From NCBI GenBank assembly GCA_963920525.1, contig OY986437.1:26740363-26804362 (forward strand): 64,000 nucleotides of DNA. The letters are read 5' to 3'. The DNA is from Dichetophora obliterata. Its lineage: Eukaryota; Arthropoda; Insecta; Diptera; Sciomyzidae. Positions 34,622 to 46,410 of the stretch are shown one piece after another (within the stretch, counting starts at the first letter, position 1; the number at the start of each line of letters is the position of its first letter). The notes under the pieces are model-generated. The model was given only the letters and a program-made list of their open reading frames with translations. It was not told the DNA's origin and did not search any database. The position numbers and the translations under genes are program-made.

Positions 34622-36003
34622 CTAGCTGAAACCCGGCGCGTTGCTGCCACTCTCCCTATTCAAACGCCCATAAAATGTTATCAGTTAAACAGCATGTCTA
34701 AATTGAGGTCAAATACTGAATTCTGAGACTGTGCGACCTATATCCACAAAGCTATTCGATATAACAAATTTGGGTTGTATAGGAAGTGCCACTCTCTCTT
34801 CATCACCGCTCATAAAATGTAATCAATGAAACTGCATGTGTACATTGAGGTCAAATACTGAATTCCAAAGCTGTGAGACCTATAACCCCAATGCTATTTG
34901 ATATCTCTAATTTGGGTTAAATAGGAGGTTTCACGCCCCCTTGTCGTACGCCCATAAAATGTAATTAATGAAACGCTGATATTCAATATCGCAAATTTAC
35001 GTTAAATGGGAGGTGCCACGCCCCTCTTACCAATGAACATAGATTGAATCAATGAAACTGCATGTGTATATTGAGGTCGAATACTGAATTTCGGCGTTGT
35101 ACGACTTATAACTCTAAAACTATTTGATAGCACAAAGTTGGGTTGTATGGGAAGTGCCACTCCCCTTTGCCCTACGACGACAAAATGTAAGTATTGAAAA
35201 TGCATGTATAAATTTAGGTCGAATACCGAATTCTTACGCTGTCAACCTATAACTTCAAAGCAATACGATATCGCAAATTTGGGTTGTAAGGGAGATGTCA
35301 CGCCTCCCTGTCCTACGCCCATAAAATAAAACCATTGAAACTGCATGTGTAAATTGAGGTCAAAAACTGAATTCCAAAGATGAATTCCTATAACTTCAAA
35401 GCTATTCGATATCACAAATTTGGGTTGTATCGGAGGTGCCCCTCCCCCTTGTCCACTCCCATAAAATTTCATCACAGAAACGGTACGTCTAAATTGTGGT
35501 CGAATACCGAATTTCTAAGCTGTGCGACCCATAACTCTAACTAAAGCTATTCGATAACAACAATTTTTTATTTATATGTGGGAGGTAAAAGGGGGTGTGG
35601 CATTGCCCCTTAAACCATCTCGTACTCAAAGCAAAGCGTACTTACAAAATTTGAGCTCAATCGGACCAATGGTTTCGAAGTATTTTGATATTTTCTTTAA
35701 AGTAGGCGTAGATGAATTGTGACCACGCCCATTTTTCAAAGTTAATTATAGTTATCATACGAACTTATTTACCAAATTTAAATTTCATACGACCAAAACC
35801 GTCTTAAATACAGCATTTTTATTGATTTGTGGGCGACAAAAGGGGGTGTGGTATAAAACCTGCAAAGATACACACATGCAATTTCTTATGTGCACCCTCC
35901 ACACAGACCCCAATCACCCCTGAAAATTTCATTGAAATCGGGCAAGCCGTCTAGGAGGAGTATGCGAACAGGAAGTTTTGCCACTTAATTTTATATATAT
36001 AGA
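34622..36003 (-). mobile_element. Helitron with internal ~145-bp tandem repeats
   Basis: On the minus strand the 5' end is TCTATATATATAAAATTAAG (36003 leftward), followed by AGACGGCTTGCCCGATTTCA. The 3' end is GCAACGCGCCGGGTTTCAGC then TAG, finishing at 34622. The flanks are A (5') and T (3') with no duplication. About seven internal units of 140-150 bp carry CCCATAAAATGTAAT, GTCGAATACTGAATTC and GGGAGGTGCCACxCCCCTT. No Rep/helicase gene is present, so it is non-autonomous. A sister copy lies at 46411-48323. Confidence 0.85.
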
Positions 36004-36400
36004 TATCAAAACAGTGGGCGCAAAAGTGGGCGTGGTCAATTTTTCTTTCAGTAAACACTTAAATTGGATTACTATGAACATTTGAAAAAAAAAATATCCA
36101 AATCGGTCCAGCCGTTTTCCGAATTTAGATAAATTGAAAAAAGTGGGCGCAAAAGTGGGCGTGGTCAATTTTTCTTTCAGTAAACACTTAAATTGGATTA
36201 CTATGAACATTTGAAAAAAAAATTATCCAAATCGGTCCAGCCGTTTTCCGATTTTAGATAAATCAAAAAAAGTGGGCGCAAAGTGGGCGTGGTCAATTTT
36301 TCTTTCCGTAAAAACCTAAGTTGGACTATTACGAACTTTTAAAAAAAAATTATCCAAATCGGTTCAGCCGTTCTCAACTGATGCAATTACCAACGAACGA
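36004..36400 (-). repeat. Helitron 5' fragment with three 129-bp tandem units
   Basis: GTGGGCGCAAAAGTGGGCG begins units at 36014, 36143 and 36272. Each contains CCAAATCGGTCCAGCCGTTT, or in the last unit CAAATCGGTTCAGCCGTT. The phrase, read on the minus strand as AACGGCTGxACCGATTTGGA, is the post-terminal block of Helitron 5' ends, so this is an older piece next to the complete element. Confidence 0.65.
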
Positions 36401-38489
36401 CATTTGATTTTTATTTTTTATTATTTTTTTAAATGTGGTTTTTATATTTTTTATTAAGTAATACAGCTACCAAAATAATTTTGGTAAAAAAGTTACCTTA
36501 ATATCTCTTACCAATCAAAAGTATTTATATTAAATAAACATATATTTGCATACCATGAAGAACAAAAGCTGCTTACGTTTTTAGTATTTATTAGAAATAG
36601 AGGGAAAAAATCATTTAGCATTCAAAAGGTACTTTGCACACATGAAAAAAAACAAATTTGGACTAGTGACCTAGGATCTAAAATATTAGCGTTAGAAAAA
36701 TGTTTTTTCCTAAAAATGCTTTACCATAAGAGAAACCATAAAGTGTTTAAAAGAAATGTTTAAGATGAAAACATAGTAAAACGTATACATTTGACTCCTC
36801 TAAGGATCACCTCAAGGGTAAATAACATCTATGAAATCTTTTCGGCAAATTTTCTTCATGTATTGAATTTTTTGTATGGGTTCCAAAAAGCTGACTAAAA
36901 GAGGTGAATATGTTTGAAAGAAATGTTGGTAGGAATAAAAATAGAGCCAGCTCATACGTTTTACCCCATCCCGATTTTAATTCAGGAGGGATATAAGCTC
37001 CGTTGGACAAATATTTGCAAAGCAGTTCTTCCAATGAAGCTTCGGAATGACAAAGTTTGTGTTAATTTTTATGCTATAATAGCAAATGGTTTATGTTTGG
37101 GTTCAAGTACACAAACTTCACCGCTTCAAAAATGGCAAACGAGTACTGTCATCTACGCTATGCATCTCTAATGTTATGTTTTCTCAAATCTACGCTACAG
37201 TGCCTTACGTTACGCTACGTTAGTGCTTATTTTCGTTCTGTTTTACCGATAGTTGGTCGATTTTCGACTACAGCCGATACTAGTAATATTTAAACTGTAA
37301 GATCAATAAACAAAAACACAGCACATTCAACTCACATACTCATCACAGAGAAATAACGAAAATTTCTTGCCTTCCTTTTAACAGGTAGCCCTCATTGATG
37401 CAGTGATGTTGTGAGGTGTGTTGTCGCCAAAAGAAGCAGTTAATTCAAGAGGCCTTTTTTTCAAGAGGCCTGACTAAATTTCCCACTGGGTTGCAGTAAA
37501 CATGAAATGCGCTTCTGTATGTGTTGCATGTACTGTAATTAAATACCAGTTCGCAACTAAAGTCAGGAAATTTTTTAACATTTCGGCAAACCTGTTACTG
37601 CCGCTAATTTCTGCAACAGCAACCAACAATATTGCATTGTTTTTTATTACCTCAATGAAGTTGTAGTTGCTGCAACCTTATAAGCATTACTTAAAGCATG
37701 AAAATAAAAGTGTTTTGTTTTTCAACTAAACGTTTTATTTTATTTGCCTTAAAAAAAGGTCAAAATATTTGGTAATACAAAATAATAATAATTCGCAAAC
37801 CGGTGATGAGTGTTTAAGTGATACACTCAAACAAAATTTAGTTTCAAATGAAACAATATATAATTTTCTCTTTAGTATAATATTTGACCCAAGGCGATTC
37901 TAATTGCTCAAAAAACTAATTGACAGCTTCCATAGAGACGCAGACATACATTTATTAAGAACTATTTTTTTTAATATATAAATATATTTAAGCCATCAGA
38001 TAATCAATCAATGTAGAATGGCCTGCAGCTATACCATATTATAAATTTAGCATATATTTTCTGAATGCATGCTAATTACTTCACACTACAATTTAAAAAC
38101 TTTATTTGTGGAAGCTATTTTTTTTTTTTTTGCATGAGAGTGTGCATAAAAAATTTGCTAATAGGTTACGAAATAAAGATGTCTTAACTGCAACGCGTTA
38201 ACAATGCAGTGGCGTAGAAATTGTATGCTTCTAATTGGTGGCAAATAACAATTATTTTATTTTCTCAGCTTACCTAATAAGAGAGATTAGACTTGGTTCA
38301 CATCAGCGACGTTGTTGTTAACAAAATTTAATTATTTTGAATAAAACCTTAAAAAAGTCAAGGAATATCTTGATCTTGATATCACGATTCTTGATATCAA
38401 ATATCTTGATCTTGTTGCATCGTTGCAAATGCAAAATAAGCTGCTTAACCAAAAACAAAATGCATTAATATGCATTTGTCACATTCATG
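36401..38489. other. AT-rich DNA, nothing recognised
   Basis: No gene is supported. The overlapping open frames around 36807-37293 on both strands have no recognisable domains, splice context or codon signal. A poly-T run and a TTGATCTTGATATC duplication near 38370-38415 are the only local features. Confidence 0.4.
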
Positions 38490-38959
38490 CATTTGCTATA
38501 ACAAAAGGTTTTTGCATATGGGCATGTCCACAGAAAAGTCTACCGTGACACAAAAATTAGAACTTACTTTGCTAATTAGTAAGTTAGATTCACAGTCCCA
38601 GCTTAAATTACAAATCTCCTTTAATAATGCTACACGTTATGTCTATGGATATGGACGTAGGTTCGATCATTTGGCTGAATTAAAAAATTGTATACTCTAA
38701 TATCAGAAACTGCATATTTTTATATAAACTTATACACTCCGAAACTCTTCATTACTTATTTGAAAAACTACAATTTAGTAGATCACATAGAAGCCAAGCG
38801 CTAATTTTGCCAACTTTTGACTATTTTAACTCCACAAGAATATTTTTTAATAACACCTTTCGAATTTGGGATTCATTACCTAGTCAATTAAAATCGATTC
38901 AGTCGAAAAAGCTTTTTAAACATTCAATACTAAGGCATTTTTCATCGCCCAATTTCTAA
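38490..38959 (+). pseudogene. CR1/L2-type retrotransposon C-terminal fragment
   Basis: The plus strand gives SQLKLQISFNNATRYVYGYG, then RRFDHLAELKNCIL and, after stops and shifts, LHYLFEKLQFSRSHRSQALI, LPTFDYFNSTRIFFNN and TFRIWDSLPSQLKSIQSKK, ending at a stop at 38957-38959. It aligns along its length with the C-terminus of the minus-strand element at 21038-21532 (AARYVFGLRRFD...; LFFINAIKLWNSLP...), so both are the same family. This copy is more decayed. A 3' UTR of about 290 bp follows. Confidence 0.8.
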
Positions 38960-39514
38960 TAAAAGGTCAGTTTTCTTCCATCTCTTTCTTATGCTCTATC
39001 TTAATATCTCTCTCTTCATCCTACTTTTCACATTCTTTTTTCCTTTGTCTTTTGCTGGATAATTAATAGCTTTAAATTTATTTGTTTATTTTTTTATATA
39101 ATTTAATTTAGTTTATTTTAATTTTAAGTTTAGATGAAGTTTAAATTCTAAATCAATTATTGCAATCAAAACTCTTTGTCATTGATCTTTGTACTTTAAA
39201 AGAACTAAGTTCTTAGTGTACTTATACAATAAAGGCCAAAAAATTTTGTTGTTATAAAAAACTTATTATTTTATGATATTATCTCAGAGAAACATTTTAT
39301 TTTATTAATTAAAAAAATTTATGCATAAATTCATTAACCATGATGATCAAATCGTTTGCACTATATTACAAATGCATATTTTCCAGAGACTGTAAATAAT
39401 AATTATTTTTAGATTTTTTAACAAAAAAAGCATTATGAAAAAAATTGTCGCACCGCCGTTTTGAAGGTAGCATTAGAATGCTCTCACATCGTAGAACTTG
39501 ATCTCATGTTGATT

Positions 39515-41265
39515 TTTAAAATTTTGATTTCTAAAATTTTGAGCAAAAAATAATTATTATTTCTGCTTTTTATTTTTTTAAGGCAAAAATAAAAATCAAA
39601 ATTCGCCCGATATTTTTTTGGTCACAAAATAACTGGTAAATTTTGATTTTTATTTTTTTAAGCAAAATAAAAAGTAAAGTTTGCCCGATATTTTTTTGGT
39701 CACAAAATAACTGGTAAGTTTTGATTTTTATTTTTTCAAGCAAAAATAAAAAGTAAAGTTTGCCCGATATCTTTTTGGTCACAAAATAACTGGTATGTTT
39801 TGATTTTTATTTTTTAATCCAAAAATAAAAAGCAAAATTTGCCCAACATATTTTGGACAAAAAAATAACTTGTAAACATTGATTTAAAATTTTTTTATTA
39901 AAAAATTAAAAGCAAAATCAGTATTTTAGTTTACGTTTACAAATGAAAAATTTATATTAAGGTATTTATGTCATCTGGTAAGTGCTTCATAAGGGGCCGT
40001 TCAAGTATTATGTAAGCAGGTTCTTTGTAATTCTAAACCCCCCGTCCTCCTCGTCAGCAAAAGTAAGAAAAGCTCTAGACCCCTCCCATTCTTACGAAAA
40101 AATTAGTACATGTATTTTTCAATGTGTTCTGGTTTCTTTATTGATTGATTCAGGAGCAGCAGTTGTAACATAGCGTCTCCATGAGGCATAGCACATGCCA
40201 TCATATACATCACGGCATCGAAAAATCTAGTGGAGACCGCCTATGCCATGGTATGTATTATGCCCTGCGATAAATGCCATGATATTTTTCAGGGCATCAA
40301 ACTCATGGCATGAACTGCATTGCATACCTGAATTTCAATGGAATCGAAATATTTCAACAAACATGCCATGGCATAGAATAACCACCAAGCAAATACTAAG
40401 GCATATTTTGACTGTTGGTGCTCATGTCTTGATGTATATGATGACATGTGATATGCCTCTTGAAGACGTTATGAAATTTCAGAAATAAGGAATAGGCTTG
40501 GAATATTAAAGTTAATGAACATAATATTTATTTAAGCAGATCTTATTGGCATGGTATATAGATATTAAAATATATGTTATAATGTATTATTTATTAACGA
40601 TCAGAACAAACTTATTTTAAAATTTTGGTATATTAATTCAAATTAAGAGTCCTCGTTAACTAACTTCTGTACATTTTGTACTTTTGTATTTGAATGAAAT
40701 TTTTTTATACTTTCGAATAACTTTTGGTGTAACTTTGATTTGTCTATTTGAAACGGCATTTAAAACCATTCAATTTTAGCGAAAGTGGATCAATAGTAAA
40801 ACAAACATTAACTTACAACGCGTCAAATCGTCAAACGTACGCTTTTAATTTTTGAATAAAAAAATAGAAATCAATATTTTACAAGCTATTTTGTGTTTGT
40901 GCTACAAAATATGTTGGGCAAATTTTGCTTTTTATTTTTGCTTGAAAAAATAAAAATCAAAACATACCAGTTATTTTGTGACCAAAAAAATATCGGGCAA
41001 ACTTTACTTATTATTTTTGCTTAAAAAAATAAAAATGAAAACTTACCAGTTATTTTGTGACTAAAAAAATATCGGGCAAATTTTACTTTTTATTTTAAAT
41101 ATTTTTATATTAAATACTTTATTAAAAATAAAAATGAAAACTTACCAGTTATTTTATGATCAAAAAAATATCTGGCAAATTTTGATTTTTTTTTGCCTAA
41201 AAAAAAATAAAAAGCAGAAATAATTATTATTTTTTGCTCAAAATTTTAAAAGTCACAAGATAATT
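39515..41265. mobile_element. Foldback-like element with long tandem-repeat arms
   Basis: The left arm (about 39515-39920) and right arm (about 40845-41265) are inverted copies. Each arm consists of tandem ~79-bp units: GCCCGATAT recurs at 39605, 39683 and 39762, with a GCCCAACAT variant at 39841. Each unit has TTTTTTGGTCACAAAATAAC then TGGT. The outermost parts share TTTTGAGCAAAAAATAA. Long inverted repeats built from tandem units are the hallmark of Drosophila foldback (FB) elements. The ~925-bp centre holds CATGCCATGGCAT-like words and no recognisable gene. Confidence 0.75.
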
Positions 41266-41397
41266 ATTATTTTTTGCTTTGTATTATAAAATGCATACTC
41301 AGTACGGTCTCTGATATTTTCTTTTTCGTAAATAGGAAGGATGGAAATGTTTCGTAAACTTTTTGTTTTAGTAAAAATGGAAGGCATTGGCTACAGA

Positions 41398-41811
41398 CAG
41401 TGATGTGCGGCGTAGAGAACATGATGTCGACAATACTATTGTCGACGGTGTCGACAATGTCGTGTAGACAATTGCTTTTAACGACGTGTAGATAATTAAT
41501 GTAAAAGGCTGCATGTTTATTGTAATATTTAATTAAATTGAGTCCAAGTTCGAAGTATTCCTTATTTTTACGCCTTCTGGGCATGGCTTTTGTTTGTTTA
41601 ATTGTAAAATTTGTTACTTTGTGTTAATTAAACGACTTTTCAAAAGGTTTTAATAATCAGCATAATCTAAATGGAACTTGCATTTTTGCAGTGTTGCATT
41701 TTGTTGACATTGTTTACATAATTCTCGACATTGTCTACATTGTCGACACATTCTGCATTGTCGACACCAAAAAGTCGACAATTAAAGACGACGCGTCGAG
41801 GAACATCACTG
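41398..41811. mobile_element. 414-bp hAT element, perfect 8-bp target duplication
   Basis: Termini CAGTGATGTGC (41398) and, read back from 41811, CAGTGATGTTC. GCTACAGA flanks both sides (41390-41397 and 41812-41819). Subterminal TGTCGACA/TTGTCGAC motifs occur several times near each end, arranged like transposase-binding repeats of hAT elements. The N-terminal half of a minus-strand frame (MPRRRKNKEYFELG..., from 41584) lies inside and could be a transposase relic, but it has no recognisable domain. Confidence 0.85.
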
Positions 41812-41819
41812 GCTACAGA

Positions 41820-42576
41820 CAGGGATGGCCATGATGACAAATCACGATTATTGATTATGATTACATGTATTCAGATTGCACAGATTACTTAATTTTTCTA
41901 AGTATTCAAAAAAATCACATTTAAACCCAAATAAAAATACTTTCAATTAGTAATCATGGTAAGTAATTACATGAGATTTTAAAAAAATAAAGTAATCGTG
42001 CAAGGCGATTACATGATTTTTAAGAAATCAAGTAATCGTAACATGGAATTACATGATTATTTCAAAAAATCAAGTTATCAGTAATCCGACCCAGCTTTCA
42101 GTGATTACAGTTTACTTCTCGTCAGACAAAAAATTCAAAATTTGTATGTAATTTTATTATTTAAGTCATTGCTATTTACCATAATAGTTTACCATTCATA
42201 AAATATTGTCTTCAGCAGCTATTAAAATGATATTAATGTTTGTTAGATTGGTTTTGTTAAAGAAGTGTAACAATAGTGCTCAAAAGAAATCTGCAATCAA
42301 CGATTGATTAAGTTTGATAACTGCTAAATTTCTTAATCAGAATAATTCATTCATTACTGGAAAATGATTGATTACTTAAAGTAATCACTGATTACTTTTG
42401 CATGATTACTGATTTCTTAAAAAAAATCACTAAATAATTTAGAGTTATTAATGATTTTTTTTAAGTAATCAAGTAATAAATTTGTGTATGATTAATTGTA
42501 ATCAGTATTTTATTTATTTATATTATTTATTTATTATATTTTATTTATAAAAAGTAATCATTACTGGCCAACCCTG
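41820..42576. mobile_element. 757-bp hAT element, adjacent to the previous one
   Basis: Termini CAGGGATGGCCA (41820) and, read back from 42576, CAGGGTTGGCCA. The octamer is GCTACAGA on the left (shared with the neighbouring element) and GCTACAGG on the right (42577-42584). GTAATC/GATTAC words are repeated more than fifteen times, mainly in the outer parts, as subterminal motifs. No transposase remains. Confidence 0.8.
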
Positions 42577-42900
42577 GCTACAGGTAATGAAAAAAAAAGG
42601 TTGAGGCAAGGAAAGGACAATATATTAAATTTATTTTTTAATTACTTAATTACATAATTACCTAAATACCTAATTACTTAATTACCCAATTGAACAATAA
42701 TGGAAATTTAAGTAACGTAAAGCCAGATCAAAAAGCCTAATAAAGAAAAAAACCAGAGAAGATTTTTAAATTTTGTCACTTGAAAAATAAACTTATGTTA
42801 TTTCAAATGCTTCTAAAAATAGTTGTATACAAAAAGTCTTGCCAGATTCAGAAAGTTTTGTAAATTTTCTAATCCAAGTCAAAAATCTCTTCTGTTTTTT

Positions 42901-43543
42901 GTAACGTAACGCAAGCACATATTTTTGCTTACATCTTTAAATCCTTAAGGTAGATTGTTGCCATTGTTCTTGCTTACTAGCACATACTGCTACTTCATTA
43001 CTACGCAAATATAAAAAACCTTTTTAAAAATTAGACAATTTTTATCTTTTTTTTTTAAAAACCTTTATTCACACAAATCGTACGTAACGCTTTAGAAGGT
43101 CCCAGTTTAGAAATGCCCGTATATAAATCCAATAATATTACATGACGCTATTATGAAGTAATGTGTTCATTTTGCATTGAACCACCATCATCGAAACTTT
43201 TTGAACACCGCTGATTGAGCTACTGTTTGCTTACAGATTTAGTGACAGAAAAAGGTTTAATTTATAATATAAGAAAAAAGTGGTAAAGAAATGGAAGGAG
43301 TTTTAAAAAGAAAATTTATGAGGAAGCGATTCGATGCAACAGAAGAAACAACTGTTGTAAAGCATTTGTAACATCATAATATTAAAGGTGTGCTCACAAA
43401 AATTTGTCCTTGTAAAAATGCAGTTGCAACGATGCAACAAGATCGTGAATTACCCTATTGCCTCTGTTTGTTATATTGCAATTAATTAAGATGTTTGCTT
43501 TGAAGTTTCTGCGAAGCTCTTGCTCCACATTATTTGAGACTTA
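42901..43543. other. AT-rich DNA, nothing recognised
   Basis: No gene is seen. GTAACG words near 42900 and 43080 are the only repeats noted. Confidence 0.4.
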
Positions 43544-43958
43544 TGGTCCAGTTAGCCTCGCATGGCACAGCAGCGCATGCAACGCAGATAAGCATCTAGC
43601 ACATAGCCAAAAAAATGGTGATTATGCAACGCATAGTCACGTAGTCAAAATAAACCAATAAAAACAAGAATACTACGATTTTATTTTAATAAATTAACCG
43701 CACTTGGCCAAATAATTTTACAACTTCACATCTGTTATGCCAAAACGTCAAATACATAGAAGAATACACAGAGATTAAAATGAAATAGATCTTCCATGTT
43801 TATCTATGTAGTCAAAGATGCATTTCTGTTTTTATCTGAGCATTGCCATGCGTTACCATGTTGTGCATAATCAGATACACACAACTCCCACTAAACAGAT
43901 TTCGATGTGACGCTTGTTAAGCCATGCACTGCTATGATATGCGAGGCTAACTGGACCA
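43544..43958. mobile_element. PIF/Harbinger-type MITE, TTA duplication
   Basis: TGGTCCAGTTAGCCTCGCAT at 43544 is repeated exactly in reverse complement, ending at 43958. TTA lies on both sides (43541-43543 and 43959-43961). At 415 bp and without coding sequence it is a MITE; the TTA duplication fits PIF/Harbinger. Confidence 0.8.
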
Positions 43959-43992
43959 TTATGCATATTAAGTCATAACACTAATACTAATA

Positions 43993-44825
43993 CACGCTCA
44001 GAAATCTTGGATTCAATTCTAATAAAAACTGTATTTTATATATGACCACACCAGAATTGCATTGGAATCTAATATATGTCAAATATTCAAATTGAATTCT
44101 AATCCCATAGTACTAAATTCTAATACAGAATTGGAATAGAAACTAAGTTTAGAAGAATACTATTCTGGTTTATATTTTAATACATTTGTAATCAAGTGTA
44201 ATACTTCAGTTATTAAAAAGTAATACTAATAAAAAAATTTTTATTAAATATTAATACAAATTGTATTAAATAGTAATACAAAGTGTATCAAATTGTATTA
44301 AATAGTACTACAGATTGTAGTAAACAGTATACAAGATGTATAACATTTAATACATATTGTCCTGAAAAGGTGAAAGGAAAAATCAACATTTATGGAATAA
44401 ATTTATGGAGCATTTATGGAATAAAGCTATAAATCTTTTATATGTTTACTTACTTTTAAAATTCCAAGTGAAATAAATAGAAAATATTTGGTCAACCAAT
44501 AACAAAATATTTATTCATTAAAAGTTTCTTTATTAACATACGGTTTTTCGTTAACAAAAACTATTTCTTTAGGTTTTATTTTGACAATGTCAGATTTCAG
44601 AATCAGAATGACAATTTGACAGATGCTGGATATATATTTGTATTATACTTTAAGACAATTTGTATTATAACTTGTATATAATACAATTTTTATTATACTT
44701 TAATACAGATAAAATTAAATCAATTTTTTAATATACTTGAAAGTATAAGTTTTAATCAAAAATATATTAAAAAATGCATGATTCCAACGCTTGGCTTACA
44801 ATTAATTCCAAGATTTCTGAGCGTG
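43993..44825. mobile_element. TA-flanked element, CACGCTCAGAAATCTTGGA termini
   Basis: CACGCTCAGAAATCTTGGA at 43993 is mirrored exactly at the right end (44825). TA flanks both (43991-43992 and 44826-44827). The interior is dominated by AATACA/TGTATT words in both orientations, so it folds on itself. No gene is present. Tc1/mariner-related non-autonomous element is likely. Confidence 0.75.
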
Positions 44826-45275
44826 TACTAAGGACATATCATTGAATTTTGAATTTTTGCTTTATGTTACAAACTTAAGTTAGTAAATTAATTTACTCAT
44901 ATAAATTAAATTCATCATTATTTTTTACTTATTAAAAGAAAAAATTTTAAATTCAAAGTTTCTTAAGATTTTTTAATTTAAATAATTTTATTAGCACTGG
45001 CTAGTTATTTTTAGCCTACATTTTTCTTCCAAAATATCCCTACCTGCCACTATTCTGAGGTTCTTCTAGAAAAATATAAAAAGAATGTCAAAAAATATTA
45101 ATTTCTCCACGTAAGAAATGTAAACCATGTAAACATATAAAGATTGATTTTTAAGCGTTTGATTTTTGAAAATTGAAAAAAATAACAGAAAATTTGCAAT
45201 ACCGAATAAAATATTTATTTAGAGTGATACATTTATGTCTGCATTAATTTTTTTAAGATTATTTTATGTAAATGT

Positions 45276-45704
45276 CACCCGCGGCTACGCCTGATGTGGT
45301 CCATACGTAAGCTACAACTTTGGCATTTCGGCCGGTATATCAGCAATGGCAGCTGTAATGTTTTCTTCCAGGGCTGCAATTGTGGCTGGCATTTCCCTGT
45401 ACACGAGAGACTTCACGTAGCCCCACAAATAGTCTAGTGGGGTCAACTCGCATTATATTGGCGGCCAACGAACTGCTCCAAAACGTGAAATTAGTTGCTT
45501 ACCAAACTCGCTCTCTCAAAAGGTCAATGGTATCGCGTGGCGTGCGCCATGGGGCACCGTCTTGTTGAAACCACATGTCAACCAAATCCAATTCTTTCAT
45601 TTTGGGGAAAAAATAGTTAGTAATCATCGCACGGTACCTTGTTCCATAGACTGAACAGTGTTATTTTCATTATTTTTGAAAAAGTTCGGTCCAATGATGA
45701 CGAT
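45276..45704 (-). pseudogene. IS630-Tc1-mariner transposase, C-terminal half
   Basis: Minus-strand order: GPNFFKNNENNTVQSM, MITNYFFPKMKELDLVDMWF, QQDGAPWRTPRDTIDLLRE (second catalytic Asp in QQDGAP), then in a shifted frame WPPI, CELTPLDYLWGYVKSLVY (third Asp) and ATIAALEENITAAIADIPAE, followed by a stop and the decayed end. This is the widespread insect transposase type with WFQQDGAxxHTA and CDLTPLDYFLWGYVKS motifs, often annotated Tc3-like. The N-terminal half is missing: past 45704 the sequence runs straight toward a terminal-repeat-like region. It is an internally deleted copy. Confidence 0.85.
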
Positions 45705-45820
45705 GCTGCACAGTGCTTTGCGCGGTGGAAATAAAAAAAATTCTTGGTCTCGAAATTGTACAAATTTGATACCATTTCACAGATAATGTTCCCGTTAAAG
45801 TAAGTCCAAAATATTTTTGC

Positions 45821-45967
45821 TTAACCCGAAACACCCTGCCGTTGCCATATGGACACGCAAACACAAACACTTAAAATGTGCTTATTTTAGTTTAAACCAT
45901 TTTATATTTGCGTTAACAGGTCATTCTAAAAATTTTAAAAAAAATTTATTCAGGGTGATTCGGGTTA
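45821..45967. repeat. Inverted pair AACCCGAAACACCCTG, likely element end
   Basis: AACCCGAAACACCCTG at 45821 and CAGGGTGATTCGGGTT at 45952-45967 are inverted with two mismatches. CAGGGTGATTCGGGTT is the kind of terminus found on the same transposon family as the adjacent pseudogene, so this probably marks its end plus an internal or duplicated repeat. Confidence 0.45.
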
Positions 45968-46410
45968 ATAATTAGAAATGTAAGCACGGCATCATGTTAA
46001 GCTTGTCTAGTTTTTTAAGTAATTTTCAAGCATAGCTGTTAAGTAATGATTACTCTTCGTAATCATTACTTATTCGATTCTTTTTTCTGAAAGGTAAAAT
46101 AATTGATTAAGTACGATTTTTTTCCGTTTGGCTCAGTAATCAAAAGATGACGATTACAAATAATCAAAAAATAATAACGATTACTTAAGATTACGCAAAA
46201 TAATCAAAAAGAATCAAAAGTAATCAAAAAAATAATTCGATTACTTTTCGAGATTATTTTTATACTTAATTTTGATTATAATTCTTTTTTGATTATTTTA
46301 AGAATTTCAGTTTTAGGTACAAAAAATTTTGTTAAATTTTATTAAGAAAAACATTTTTCATTATAAAACAGAGATTGACAAAAAACAACAACAAGTACAA
46401 TTATGTATTA

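Larger units (their letters stand above)
39262..42900 (+). repeat. Dispersed repeat carrying three nested transposons
   Basis: Outside the insertions, 39262-39375, 41345-41390 and 42577-42720 are collinear with the reverse complement of 3600-3895. The homologous segments are separated here by the foldback-like element (39515-41265) and by two hAT elements (41398-42576). Confidence 0.65.

Noticed and set aside
35002..35475. Open frames with repeated PPIQPKF...SNSF motifs
   Set aside because: They are translations of the ~145-bp Helitron tandem units and recur with every unit; no independent coding evidence.
36807..37293. Overlapping frames of 66-85 codons on both strands
   Set aside because: No domain, splice signal or promoter could be recognised; conservation data would be needed to call a gene.
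39570..39782. Frame with repeated CDQKNIGQTL peptides
   Set aside because: Direct product of the 79-bp tandem units in the foldback-like arm; period matches the DNA repeat and not a protein repeat under selection.
41267..41584. 105-codon minus-strand frame (MPRRRKNKEYFELG...)
   Set aside because: It crosses the left border of a hAT element at 41398 and its target duplication, so it cannot be one host gene. Only its first half might be a transposase relic.
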